A stretch of 64,000 nt of DNA, taken from Pyrocephalus nanus. Its lineage: Eukaryota > Chordata > Aves > Passeriformes > Tyrannidae. Position 1 is the first letter of the stretch; each line of letters opens with the position of its first letter. The translations under genes and the position numbers were made by a program. Location of the stretch: NCBI GenBank assembly GCA_038380795.1, contig CM076275.1:6481001-6545000 (forward strand), read 5' to 3'. Under the pieces are notes generated by a model. That model was not told where the DNA came from. It worked only from the letters and a program-made list of their open reading frames with translations, and searched no databases. This document shows, piece after piece, positions 27,172-39,400 of the stretch.

Positions 27172-27600
27172 AATAGGAATTATAAGAGTGGAAGGGACCT
27201 TGGGAGATCATCTAATCCATCTCTCTGCCTCAAAGGAGTTGAACATGTAATTAACTGCTCCTAGGGTCTGTCTGTCTGATCTGTTCTTCAAAACCTACTG
27301 CATGGGGATTTCCATCACCGGAGAGTTTAGCCCAGCATTTCACCAGTTTCATGCTAGAGAATTTTCCTTAATCTCTGACTAAAATCTCCTTTGCTTTTAT
27401 TTAATCCCCTTGAGACTTATTCTCATGCTTTTCTCATGCTTTTTGAAAACTTTTGCTGTTCTTGTGGTTCTCCATTGGACTTTTTGGCCTGCAAACTTTC
27501 ACCATATGCTCAGGCTAAATCTGTCAGTGTTGCCCCCAGCACTGGGAACAAGAGAAGAATTCTTTCATATATCATTTCCAGGTGATGGCTGAATCTATAA
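27172..27600 (-). mobile_element. Old CR1 LINE fragment, 3' end, inserted in minus orientation
   Basis: Read on the plus strand this is the reverse complement of a CR1 3' region. The marker pieces appear in order: gtggaagggacct, gagatcatctaatccat, a ggggatttccatcacc segment, gcatttcaccag, ttttccttaatctctgact, then a poorly matching stretch to about 27600. The element is strongly diverged and 5'-truncated, as nearly all CR1 copies are. No reverse transcriptase coding remains. The terminal octamer repeat of younger CR1s is reduced to a weak trace near 27172. The 5' (right-hand) boundary is uncertain by about 100 bp. Confidence 0.72.
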
Positions 27601-29740
27601 CTTAAAGTTATTCAGTGTTGCTGCAGTTTGGTCACTAAGCTTTTCATTTCAGATAATTCCACTAAGTAGTACTCTTGAAAATTTTCGATTTTCCCTTTTG
27701 GAAAAACATTGCTTATAGATTTTTCTTTAAATTTGCTTTTAATTTGAAGAAAATAGACTCATGTGAATTCACTTATAGCAAAATAATTTCTCATAAGTAG
27801 GTTTTCTACCTGAATTTATTGCTCCCCTAAAGCCAAGTATTAAGCATTTTCTTTACCCAGAGTCCATGCAGCAAAGAAATGGTTTGATAACCATAGTCAA
27901 ATATCTGAGGCTCCCTGTCAGAAATAACATTTGTTTTCCAATTTCCATCTGGAACATTAAAGCCTTCCTACTACAATTCCTGCAACTGTAACTGTGGTGT
28001 CATTCATATCTCTAATAACATCGTACAGATTTCTGTTCATATCATATCAGATATAGCAGCAACTCATCTTGTTTTTCATCTCTGTCTTCAAAGAAGACAT
28101 CATTGTTCTGAAGATGCAATGATGGGCTTATCTGAAGTGTCCTGAAGAGATACTGGCTCTTTTAACACCATTTTTATCAGCACTTTAATTACTTGGAATT
28201 TTGTCATGCAGTCTGTGAAGCCACGTACACATCGTGGAGAAGATTTTGACTTTCCCTCAAGCTGATAAAACAAAAAGGGGTTTTGCACAGAAAGCTGCTT
28301 CAGATGATCTGCTGCTGTGCTCCCAGGCACAGCCCTGGGGGAGAGTTTGGCACACAAAGAATTTGGTCTGTTCTGAGATACTGTGTGGATCTTTGGACAC
28401 AAGGAAACACCAAGCTTGAGATCCATTTGAACTTGTTTACCTCTCCTGAAATGCCTCCCAGCTCTGCAGTGTGCTAGCAGAGAATCCCAGACTTTTGCAT
28501 GCTTAGAACATCTTTTTTCTGTCTTAGTGTGCACCTGAATGTGCTTTAACATCTTTGCTTGCCTTTCTTACCTTTAACCTTATCACTTTCTCTGGGTTCC
28601 ATTCCCCCAACTCACTGCTCATATATTTCCTGATGAAAACTGGGGGACTTGGGACTGAAGTTTCTGCATTTTAAACCAAACAGTGCCAGCCAGAGATTGT
28701 CCCTTGCTGGTATAGAAGTGCCAATGTATCAGCCTTATCTAACTAGTGACAGTCTAATATTAATGGAGCTGGAGAGCCATTTTGTTGTTTATTGGAGACA
28801 AAACTCCCATCTGAAATCCATGGATGGTTTTCCCTAAATAAATGGTGTATGGTAGCTCCAGATAAAAATAATCATCTGTCTAGTTAAAGTGAAAGATGTA
28901 AGCAGGGATTTTATGGGGTTTTGAGCTCACTCTTGCTAGAAAAACAAAGTTTAAATCATGTTAAACAATGAGGTTTGTTTAAAGTTTTGAGTTTTCCTGC
29001 ATGGCAGAAAAATCTGGAAGTGGTTTATTACCCTTGTCTGATACTTCTGTGCAGGAAACCCAGTGAAGAGCAACAGAGAGGTCAGCACAACTCTGGCCAC
29101 ATAGTGAGACCCACAGCTCCCAGCCAGCACAGCTGAGACCTGCAGAGATTGCAGTGGGTATGGGGTGTCCCTCTATCATCAGCAGAAGGAATAATTTGGC
29201 CAAAAAACCAGGGGCAAGGATGAGCTGCAATGCAAAGTGCCTAAATATTTTCATCTCTCATGCAGGATGGTTTCATTTGGCTCCAGAGCCTGTCAGCTGA
29301 AGCAGTTTGCTTAGCTCTTCCTTGAGTGATGCTCATGGAGAAGCTCTGCTGGGGGGCAGCCCTCCTACTGCCTTATCTTACAACTCAGATGTGCTGCAGC
29401 AGAGGAGCCAACCTGCCTGCTTCTTTCTAAAGCCTCTTTGCAGCAGCAGCAGCTCCAGAAGACCCCTGGAAAAAGGACTGACTTCCCTTGAAGGATGACT
29501 CCTTTTTTTTTTTCATGGGAACAGCAGAGTTATAGAGCTCCTGTTTCCCCAGGAGCCTTCCTTGGAAACCCGAAAATAAATTCAAAGAAAGGTATGTCCT
29601 AGTCCAAGGGCAGAAGATTGAGGTTTATGTGAGAAGTACTGAAGTGTGTATATTCTGGCTCTGTGTGCAGAAAGCCCAGCAAGTTCACTGCCTAGATCTG
29701 TAGCTGTAGCACAGAGAAGACAGAGACATCATTTTTCTCC
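27601..29740. other. Non-coding unique sequence, no gene recognised
   Basis: The 150-codon minus frame at 28100-28552 shows no domain and overlaps plus-strand frames. AT-rich texture dominates 27600-27990. No further repeat or RNA gene was recognised. Confidence 0.55.
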
Positions 29741-29759
29741 TTTTTTTTTTTTTTTTTTT
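29741..29759. repeat. Homopolymer T19
   Basis: An uninterrupted run of 19 T bases inside a pyrimidine-rich stretch. Reading the minus strand as a poly-A tail, there is no AATAAA at the right distance and no recognisable gene body, so a processed pseudogene is not supported. Confidence 0.9.
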
Positions 29760-30559
29760 CTCTTCTCCACCAGAAGTTGAGAAGGCAGAGGCAGGGTTGT
29801 CCTAATGTATAGGCCCTATTTTTGTTTATACACCTGAGCTGGTGCAAGGGTGCCCTTTCCTTATTCCTGAATTATGGGAAGAACTAATAAAACTGCACAA
29901 GCCATAAGGGAAGCAATGAGGGGTTGTGCATTGAGTGTCCAGGCAAGGGGAGGCAAGCTGTTACCTCAGACAGGACATAGAATCCAGGCAAATGCACACC
30001 CAGCCCTTTGTTGTAACATCTGCCACAGGTGCATGGCTGGAGGTCCTGATACAACTTATCCCATTAATGTCATAACTGCACAAAGAGATCCCGAAGTCTT
30101 TGCCTCCAATATCAGCTGTAGCAGTAATGGGTAAAGGAAAAGAAAAGGCAATTATAAATCTGTCCCTCACACTGTGAATACAGACCCAGATATCCTCGAG
30201 AACAGTTTTAACTTACTTCTATGAAAATTTAGACTTTCAAGAGGAGGCACCAGCATAACTTCAAAGATCTGATGGTTGGAGTTCAGAGCCCAGTCACACA
30301 TCCTGTGAGCAGGAGATGGGTACAGATAACACCTTAGAAGGACGACAGCAGCAAAAACCAAGGTGATGAGCAACTGAAGTTTACTATGGAGAAATGATAC
30401 CTTTCCAAGAGTCCCATTCTCTTCATTGCATGCACAAGATATTAAGGTTTTATCTTGATATTCCAACTGCTCTTTGCTTTTCCCCGGGTTTCCTAGAGGT
30501 TTTCGAGCCCCTTTTATCCCAAAGTACAACTGGACCAGAGTGACATGAAAAGGGACAGG
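29760..30559. other. Non-coding unique sequence, nothing recognised
   Basis: A minus frame of 120 codons (30167-30529) has no domain. No repeat or RNA gene was recognised. Confidence 0.55.
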
Positions 30560-30850
30560 AAAAGTCTCTGATGAGAATGAGAATGGCTGCCCTGTCAGGT
30601 GTGATTAACACCAACACGGTTAAACATTTTACCAACAAAGGCCCGCAGGATGTGCATGACATTTTAAAAAGCCATTCTCTTTCCAGTCATGTTCTCTTGG
30701 TAAATTATAATTTCAGTAAATTAAGCAGAATGCTGAGGAAAAAAATAATATGGTGGAATCTGGCAATTTTAACAGTCCAGCAAAGTCTGCAATGACCCCC
30801 AAAGAACTCTTGATACCACATTGCAGCCGTGCAACACGTCTGTCCTACCA
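30560..30850. promoter_or_regulatory. Candidate regulatory element with T-box half-site
   Basis: Non-repetitive sequence with an exact T-box half-site (AGGTGTGA, 30597-30604). That site sits in a short inverted repeat, GGTGT-gatta-ACACC (30598-30612), spanning a homeodomain-like GATTA core. AT-rich TAAATTATAATTT-type sequence follows at 30700-30725. It contains CpGs in otherwise CpG-poor surroundings. The overlapping 74-codon plus frame has no recognised domain. Regulatory function is inferred from motif texture only. Confidence 0.28.
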
Positions 30851-30969
30851 TGAGCTGCACACCAGAAGCTGATGATTACAACTAAAATTAAATGGTTCTC
30901 AAATAAGCACAACTAAGATGTTATCTTCATCTCATGGAAAGACACCTATAGGAAAGTTCTCCAATCCCA

Positions 30970-31265
30970 ACAAAATTACAGGCTGCTCTCTGGGCTCGAG
31001 TTAGCAGCAGAGCTTGTGACAAGATGAGCTGTGAGCAAGGCTCCAGCCTATGCCGGGTGCCGTCAGAGGCACCGTACGGAACCACCTCACTAAAAGCAGA
31101 CTCAGAGCTCTCGAGCTGTCATGTACAAATCTTGTTATAATGAGAAGAGCATCAGTAATGGAGGCTGAAATTTTCAAGCTGCCTAAGGGATTTAGATGCT
31201 CGGTTCCCATTAAATTTAATGGGATGCGTGCCTCAAAAATCCCACCCACAATAAATTTTTACCAA
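30970..31265. promoter_or_regulatory. CpG-relative-rich candidate element with 18-bp palindrome
   Basis: About nine CpGs fall in roughly 300 bp, well above the surrounding density. They include a cluster at 31052-31079. A perfect 18-bp palindrome lies at 31206-31223 (arms CCCATTAAA/TTTAATGGG). The flanking pieces, aaattttcaagctgcctaag-like on the left and cctcaaaaatccc on the right, resemble an old palindromic amniote repeat I know by pattern but cannot name. An ATG-started 109-codon frame (31050-31379) crosses it, with a poor start context and no domain. The block may be a regulatory element partly built from an old transposon. Confidence 0.28.
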
Positions 31266-31278
31266 CCACTCCTTGTGC

Positions 31279-31322
31279 GAGGGGAGGAGAGGGGAGAGAA
31301 AAATAGAGAAGAAGGGAGAGAA
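31279..31322 (+). repeat. Polypurine tract
   Basis: Forty-four nucleotides of A and G with a single T interruption at 31304. Such tracts can form triplex DNA and often mutate by slippage. No coding meaning is inferred. Confidence 0.8.
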
Positions 31323-31329
31323 TCAGATG

Positions 31330-34300
31330 TAAGAGTGTTTCTTACTGGGACTGACAGCCAGCTAGGTGCTGTAAAATAGCACCCAAAAGAGGACTAAATT
31401 GAAATGCATAGTGGCATAGTGGTCAACTCTGATAGGTAATTTGAGTGTGGACTCTGCTCCAACCTGCCCTGTGAGGTGTATGAGAACATAAAGCCCTCTG
31501 CACTTTGAGACTTCTATTTCTGGACTACAGACCTACTTGCAGTCATTAAAGAACATTTTAAAATTAAAATTAGGCAGAGAGACATAGATGGGATAGCAGT
31601 GGTCTTTGGAGATATGTAGGAAGAGGATGAAAGGAGCCTGTGTTAGACCAGTTCACTTCTCTAATTAGGTCTGGTTACATTTACTTCTTCAGCCAGATGC
31701 ACCTGTATTGAAGTCAGGTGCATTTTCAAGTGTCAAAGATACTAAAGAGCAACATGTTTCTTTGATAACTATGGATCCCATTACTTTGCTTCTAGGAAGC
31801 CACCAGCTCGTAGGCTCAGCTCCTGCCTGCTCCCAAATAGAGCAAGAGTCACTCTAGGTTTCCTCCAAAGATTAGGAAAAGAGAGGTGGAGAGTGATACA
31901 CTGGTGGTTCAGCTCTTGCCCCTGGAGAGGAAAGGGGTTCACCTCTTTTAACTTTACCCAGCTATGTGTTGGGCACCAGCTCTTAGATATCTGCCTAAAC
32001 TTCCTCCATAGACAATCAGGTACTTCCAGTAAGAGATTCTTTCACCTGAAGGGATGTATTTAAGATTGATGCCCTGATAGGAGCCTACAGTTACATGGTC
32101 CTGGCTCAAATGAAAGCCCAGAGTTAACCAGGATGCCCAAATAGTCAGTGAAGAGTGAATCCCACTGGGCTTCAGTTGTATATGGTTTTGATAATTGCTT
32201 TTATATTTGCTTGTAATGAGAGTTTCCCTTACATCCCTACTGTAAGTCACCTGCCAAAACCTCAAATTAACAGAAGAAAACATATCTCAGGTGTCAATAC
32301 TTCCAAATTTCAACCCATGACACGTATTTCCCTTTTTTAACCAAAGAAGAGTCTGTTACCAAAATGGTTAAGGGATTTTTTGTTTGTTTGTTTTGTTTGG
32401 TTTTTTTTTTCTTTGTTGGCTCTTTCCACAGCTTGATTTTCCATCTGGAAATAAATAAGCATAAAACTCTCTCTCCACCCTGTGTTTGCCCTGCCTGTTC
32501 AGTGTGAGTGATGTGGAGGTGGGTAGGAGGGATTCCAGACAGCCTGCTGCAATGTGGCATCTGGAGACACAAACTTGGAGGAGTTCCCAGGAAGGGAATA
32601 TAATATTTGGCAAGGAAAGAAGGAGCTTAGATGAGAGAGGGCTGTGAGGTTTCCCCCTCTTCTGTCCCCATCCTGTTGCTTATTTCTGCATATTTGTTTT
32701 ATTCCTCAGCCATATTAGAAGTGTAAATTACACAGATGAGTTAATGAGATCATCTGTGCCTGTGCCATTTGGGGAAGAGGGAAACATGGAGATGTTTTCT
32801 CCCTTCTATCCTTTATAATCATTTACCTTTATTTGGAGACTAACAATGCTCAGATTCCACGTGCTCAGCTCTGCAAGACTGGAACAGATCCTATGGCATT
32901 TCTTCTGTGACTTGATATATATTTCTCCTTAGTGTTTACATGGCTGCCATTCATCCCAAACATCTTTGTTGTCTTATGCCATATGTATGGGGTAAAGCTG
33001 TGGTCCATGGAAGTTTTGAGTTTTATAGGAGTAAGACTTGGATTTCACCCATGGAGAGCGTTAGGTTAAATAAATATGAGTCACTGTAAATAAAAACGGG
33101 GTCAAAGGCAATCTCCTTGTTCTTTTTGTCCCTAAATTCTACTGAGCAATGATTTTAGGCAGTCCTGGGTAAATGTTCAGCTGGCATAAATATAGGCACC
33201 TTCACTGCAGCATGGCTGATTTATTGGGATGTGACCCTATGTTTGCAATTAAGATTATGTCCATAGAACAGATGGGTCAGAGTGATGCATTTGCCTTTAT
33301 GAGGCACTGAATCAGATTCTCTGCAATAGATCATTCATATCCCAAATTGGTGCCATGTGGTTTTAAATAGCAGTGGTGCAAGAGGGGATTTCTTGAAGCA
33401 GTTGACAACTTTCAGACTTTAACATGTGAAGTTGCTTCCCCTGTTAAATGTTTATTTGTGTGGAAGGAAAGCAAAGCTGTAAGACATTTTTAGTTTCTCT
33501 GCTGAAATTACAATTCCATTTTTAAACAGTTTGAAAGATGCTCAGTTAGTAAAAAGCCTTTTAGTGGGAGGATAAAGACAGTTCTTCATTCAGAAACAGT
33601 TTGTAGAATCCTTGGTTGTGAATCCTTCCACAGAGACAGTATCAGTGCATTTTGCCTCACTCTGGGTAGTTGCCTCAAATGCAAACTCTCAGAAACACAC
33701 AAACTTCGACTGGGAAACACACACTGAGTTTTTCATCTGTGACAGGGACGTTGTTACTTGAGTGCTCTGATGCTAAAAGTGTGGACTAAGAAGTAGTATT
33801 TACATAGGAAAGAGGAACTTTCCATGGGATCATCAGGCTACTGGCACATTCCCCATTACAGGCTGCTTCTAAAAGAGCTTTCCTGGTCACTGGGAGATGC
33901 TGCTTCTTCTGAGGCCAGAATTGGCAGTGTTGCTGTGTCTTTTGCTCCCTGAATTTCATTATTGCCACTCCTATAGGAGCAGAACAAATGGTTGTTGGTT
34001 CATTCCCCTCAGTTTTCAGTAGATATGAGGAAAGATGAAAAGGAAGAACTTAACAAGAGAGATCTGCCATATCAAGAGAAAAATGATAAAAAGATAAAAT
34101 GTCTTCCATAGCAAGATCTTTTCTTTCCTCAACTTCGCTCAACAGGCTCCCCTGCCTTCCTTCCTTTCTTAACTCACGGGTAAGCTTACAAATAGTGTGA
34201 AATTTTGTTGATCTGCATTGCAAAGGGTCTGTTCTATTCCTCCTGGGAGGGTAGGAATGTAATCTGCCATCCCAAAGTGGACCATCCAGTCTTGCCCATG

Positions 34301-35740
34301 TCTTCTCCCAAACCTTACTTTCTTATTTCTTAGACTGGGATACCCTACAGAAGAGAGGGAAGAGGCAGAAAGAGGAGTTATATCTTTTCATTTTTCTCCT
34401 CAAGATCCTTTGACAAACACTTATGGTACACATTAATATCTAGCTTAAGGCTGCTTTCCTGTTTGGATGACTCCTGCATGATAACACAGACAGCAAAACT
34501 GTCTGGGAATGCAAAAAAAGGGAATGCAATGCTTAAGCTGAGCAACCCTGCTCAGAGTCACTCACATATTGGGACTGGGCTGCTGGTCATTTGGACAGTA
34601 TCCAATTTTTATTTATTTTTTTTTTTTAATTTTGAGAGCAGCGAGTGATTCTATGGAATTACTTACCCCTTCCAAACAGAAGGGACACATCTTGTCCCTG
34701 TGACTTTTAACCCTTGGACAAGAAAATGTCAGGAAGGGATGGCTGTGCTGTGCCATTGAGGGCTGAGTGGAAAAGCCCTGCTTCTTCCTCTGTCTGAGTG
34801 GTCTCTCCCATGACCCAGACTAAGGTGTCACTCTGTTTCCTATTTCTGACTCTGGGGAAGTTCATACATTGCACAGAGCTCAGAATAAGGGTTCTCCTCC
34901 TTAACCCAAAGAACAGAGAGACTTCTTCTTCTTCTTCTTTGCATAGAGATCATCTGAATTCAGAATGCTTAACCTGTGAGAGAAATAATTCAGATTTGAA
35001 CACATTAATTGCATCAGGTCAAAGTAGCAGTTGTTTTTTGCATGGATCATTTCAGAATATTTTTTGAGGGTGTTTGTAGCGAGCAAATCACAGGATGCAG
35101 TTGTTGCTATAGCAATAAGCCTCCCTTAGTGAATGAGATAGGGCAGCCCCCCTCAGACAAACTCCCACCAGTCATCACTGCAATGGAGGTACATGATACA
35201 GTTTACTTACCAGGGATGTGAGAGGTATGGATAAACCCTGAATTCTAGGAGTAAACGGATCCCATAGGATTTATATAGTTCTAAAAATACTTCTTTGTTT
35301 GAAGTTTGAGTCACCAGTGAATCAGAAATTTGCTGACTATAATTGCATTAATTATGCTAACGAGTGATTTTTTTCAGTTCTGTATGATCTGAGTATGGGA
35401 TATGTAATTTCGGTGTGTGTGATGTGCTGTAATTTAATCTGGAAGCTCAGTGAAACTCAGTGGCTTGGAGAGCCTCTGTGATAGCTCTGCAAACAGTCTG
35501 GACCAAGCAGGGCATTCAAACAGCATGGCCATACCTGACCTTAATTCTCATGGAAAAGGTTCAGTAAAGTATCCTTGAAATGTTTCATCTGGAAATAAAA
35601 AATTAAAGCACAAGAAACACTTATATAATAAGGCTTATAATAATAACTGTTTCCTAGTGCCAGCTTTGTTTATTGGTTCATACAGCAATTGTGGCACACA
35701 GTCTTCAGGGAATGGATGTTTTGTTTTTAAATAGTCTGTG
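31330..35740. other. Non-coding unique sequence, no gene recognised
   Basis: Open frames stay below about 110 codons with no domains. Simple-sequence tracts occur at 32381-32410 (T/G-rich then T10), 34616-34627 (T run) and 34921-34940 (CTT triplets). AT-rich texture at 32840-33110 is mildly enhancer-like. No transposon or RNA gene was recognised. Confidence 0.55.
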
Positions 35741-35762
35741 GGCTGATCTCAGCAGATCAGCC
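35741..35762. other. Perfect 9-bp inverted repeat with 4-nt loop
   Basis: The arms GGCTGATCT (35741-35749) and AGATCAGCC (35754-35762) are exact reverse complements around the loop CAGC. There is no T-run after it and no adjacent gene, so terminator and miRNA readings are unsupported; the stem is far too short for a miRNA precursor. Confidence 0.5.
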
Positions 35763-35824
35763 AGGCAGGACTGCCTACATTCACACCATGGGAGGGCTCT
35801 AAGCCTTATTCCTCCAGCTTCATG

Positions 35825-36020
35825 AGAAAATAGGTCCAGTCCAAATCCCTTTGAAGTCAGTGCAATAATGGCCTGGGATTCTTTGAAAGGATCTCTTGGA
35901 TTGGGTCCTGGAAAAGGGATTTAAGGATTGACCATTCCAGCTCAGCATTCAGACTTGCTCCCTGAGTCATTGGAGTGATTCTGAATTTATGTTGATATAA
36001 ATAGAGGGAGAATCAATCCC
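35825..36020. repeat. Probable old amniote interspersed repeat, decayed
   Basis: The segment carries pieces that recur together in reptile and bird repeats: tttgaagtcagtg near 35851, gggattctttgaaagg, then attggagtgattctgaattt followed by gatataaatagaggg and agaatcaatccc up to 36020. The order agrees with a palindrome-rich dispersed amniote element, but I cannot name the family from memory. Boundaries are approximate. Confidence 0.35.
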
Positions 36021-36099
36021 TTCTTCTCAACATTAGCACGTAATGAGGAATTACGAGCTCAGTTCATCGTGCTGGTGGTACTGTTTGCTCCCATCCCTT

Positions 36100-36420
36100 C
36101 TCTCTGTGATATTCTTCAAATACAATATTTATGAAAAACAGACCTTTTCAGATGGCTTCTGTAGGTATCAGCTAATTTATGGTGATGATGGGCTAGTGAT
36201 TGTTGGAGAAACAGAATGAAAGAGAAAAGCAGTTGCAAAATTGGTGCTTTTTGTGGGCTGCTTGCACTTCCTTATAAGTGTTTATTATCCTAGATAGCAA
36301 TCTCACTGATTCTTCTTGATGTACTCCAGCACTAATAAAGGAATTTTGCAGTATTATTACAGCAATTTTAGATCAGTTCACTCTGCCGTTGTGCTCCACA
36401 AGTCAATTATAGATATCACT
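36100..36420. promoter_or_regulatory. AT-rich block, candidate non-coding element
   Basis: AT-rich, non-repetitive sequence with several TAAT/TTATT cores and no open frame of note. Listed by texture only; conservation untested. Confidence 0.15.
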
Positions 36421-39400
36421 TAAAAAAACAGATAATGCAAACCCAGCCCTGTGTTTTCACCCTTATGCAGAAAGCAAAATAAAAATACAGGAAGGAAATG
36501 CAGATTAGAAAACAAGGAGTGCTGTGAAAGGGGGGAGGATTGGCATGAAAGGTGATGTTTCTGCTGCAAGGTTTTCTTCAGGCTTTGGAATGTTACTGAC
36601 ACCACCACCTGCTTTGCCTTCCCCTCTAACACCCCAGGGCCCTTCAGGCAGAAACATCACATCTTCTCATGGCTTTGCTTTCTGGAATGGGTCTTGCTAA
36701 GGATCATCATGAAAGCATCCAGGAACTGTGTCAGGACCTCAGCAGAATTAAAAGACACTGCTCGAGGTTAATGGTGGGTTCATCCTTCGAGGCCAACAGA
36801 AAGCCAGAAGCTGATAAATATAAAGCACATTCCACCGTGTGAGGTAGATGACTACTTCTTTAATATTATGTTTCATTCCCTGGGCACTGAAGGTCCACAT
36901 AATTTTCATTTTATTCTGTGACCATGTCCTTCACAAAAGTGCTTTTTTTTTGTTTTTAAGTCTCCTGGGAGCATTAAAAGGACATCTATTTTTGTGGCTA
37001 GAGGAGGTGGATGGTTTTTAATTCTTAAATTCCCTTTTCCTCTCTTTTACAGAGAAAAGCCTTGAAGGATTTTGGGGTAGTCAACTCAGATTTAATGCAG
37101 GGGATTCCCTAGAAATGAGAAATGGAGATAATTTGTAATTTTTCATATCTCTAGAAATTGAATCCTGATCATGCAATAAAAGCATTACCTAAAAGAGATG
37201 ATGTAACAAGCAACTGCTGACAAGAGATCTGTGCATAATAGTGCTTTTTTTTTTTTTTCTGCTCAGAAAGTCTCTTCAGTAAAATCCTACTTTATGTATA
37301 AAAATGTAGTTCTGATTCCTATTAATTGTCACAGCTCTGAGCAAGGGGAATTTGAAGTTTCAAGGCAGGTAATACCATGCCAACCCTATGATAAACAGCT
37401 AAGCAACTATGCTTTATCTTTGGTGAAAGATAAGCTGGAATAAGGAGTGTGATTAACAGCTATGTTCAAGATTTATATGATCAATTTGGAGAGCAGGTCA
37501 ATGTGTTGTCTTGACAGGATAGTTAAGGTAAAGTTGCAAGTTCAAGCAGCTTTGACCTCGGTAAACTTGCAGTACAGCCAGTGAACCTCCCTTGATTATT
37601 CCCTGTGAAGGTTTATAGGATAATGAAACGAAAGCAAAGGGGAAGATAGACCATAAAATATAATTGCTTTTTCCTCCAGCCACCCCCTGCCAGAAGCTAT
37701 GCTGTAACACAGGGTATGTCCTAGTCCCTGTCAGTCTCTGAACCAGGATAGATGAGCTGTAGCAGGAATGATTCTGAAGAAGGAGAAGATAAAAGGGTGT
37801 TCTTGGGCTTTTCAGTCCCCATCAAATACAATCTCCTGCCTTCTCCATCCAGAGCATGTGTGCTCATGGCACCTAACTTTTAAATACCTGTTCCATTTTT
37901 TTTTTCCATTTAAAAAATGTACCTGTATAAGCATGGGAGGGTGAGGAAGTGAAGCTGAAGAAGCAAGTCCTCTGTGGTTACTGATCAGCTCAGATCCATC
38001 AGGCTCAGTGCAGAGGCTCTGGTACAGCCCATAGCCACTTGGATGGTAGTGCCAGCTCTCAGGGAGGGGAGTGAGAAGTCCCCAGGATAAGTAGTAACAT
38101 AATGTGAAAAGCCATAACATCAGCCATAATTGCACTAGTCAAACATTTTAGACCACTTCCAGGGAATGTTTTCTTCTCTCCTTCCACTTATAAGCCCCTG
38201 TACATCCTGGACTGATAAGAACTTCTCAGTAGCCTTCTGTTGCCTGGGATGAGGTAAATTTGCTCAGCCAGCCTTGGGGCAGAACAGGCAGAGCTGCTGT
38301 CACACTTGAACCCACTGCAAATTGGCTCCGTTATTTGTCACTGGTGGAGTCTGCAATGGGGAGGAGGGGAGAATTATTGTATATAAATGTTGAGATATAC
38401 ACAATTCCCACTTAAAATTGATTTTGCCCTTGTGAGATGCGCTGTCTCATTGAAAGAGGGAGAAAAGTATCATTTTAAACCTTACTCCTGTATTAAAGAA
38501 ATTAAACAGAGGGGAGAAAAGAACTGAAAAAGAGGAGGCATTATCTCAGGGGTGCTATTAATCTTTTTCTTAGGAAATGTAGTCTTGCTGTGCACCTTAC
38601 TGACCTCCTGAAGCAAGTCTTCCTGTATCTTCCCACTGTGATATTTACTACTGAGTCCCTCCAGCTCTTTTCCTCTGCATTCAACACCAGTTTGGCTTGT
38701 GTGTTGCAAATGGCAGATTGGAAAGAAGTAGAGGTTACCTCTGACAGAATTGTCAAATTAAATTTATCCTGATCCCTGTACCTTCTCCAGGAGCCCCCCT
38801 ATTTATAGTAAGGTACACACAGCTCATAGGAATTGGTTTTCAAACCACTTTGACAGCAAATAATAAATATAAAATAATACACAATACAATATGCAATTGA
38901 CTTGTGTGCCTCCCAGTCAACACAAGCCTTATCCAGCATACATAATTACATTGCAGGCAGCACATCCTTTACCTGGGAATGACACTCTCTGATAAAAAAT
39001 AAATAATAATAATAAACCCTCCTAAGTATGCACCACTGGGTGCCTTGTCTAAAGCTGGCTATGAAGAATGAATGTGAAATTAGCATTCGATTAGAATTGA
39101 AGGAAATGCAGGATGTGAATGTAAATCAAAGAACTATATCAATGTCTAAATATGAATGTGACATTTGTATGGCTGCATAAATAGTCTCCTTGTGCAGCAT
39201 CGTTCAGAGAGATCTGCCACAGGAACAACAGAGGGTAGGAGAAGTCTGGATTTAAGGTGGTTTTCTCAAGTGGAAGACCTGTCCTTCACTTCTCTTCCCA
39301 TTCTCTTTTTCCCCTGGGCATCAGCAGGGACCTGGGAGCACTGCAGTTTTTTCTCCCTGTCCTATTTATCTGTTGTCATTGTACAAGATTCATAGCAAGT

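Noticed and set aside
31050..31379. ATG-started 109-codon frame in a candidate element
   Set aside because: Poor start context (no purine at -3, C at +4) and no domain; its C-terminal part is encoded by the polypurine tract.
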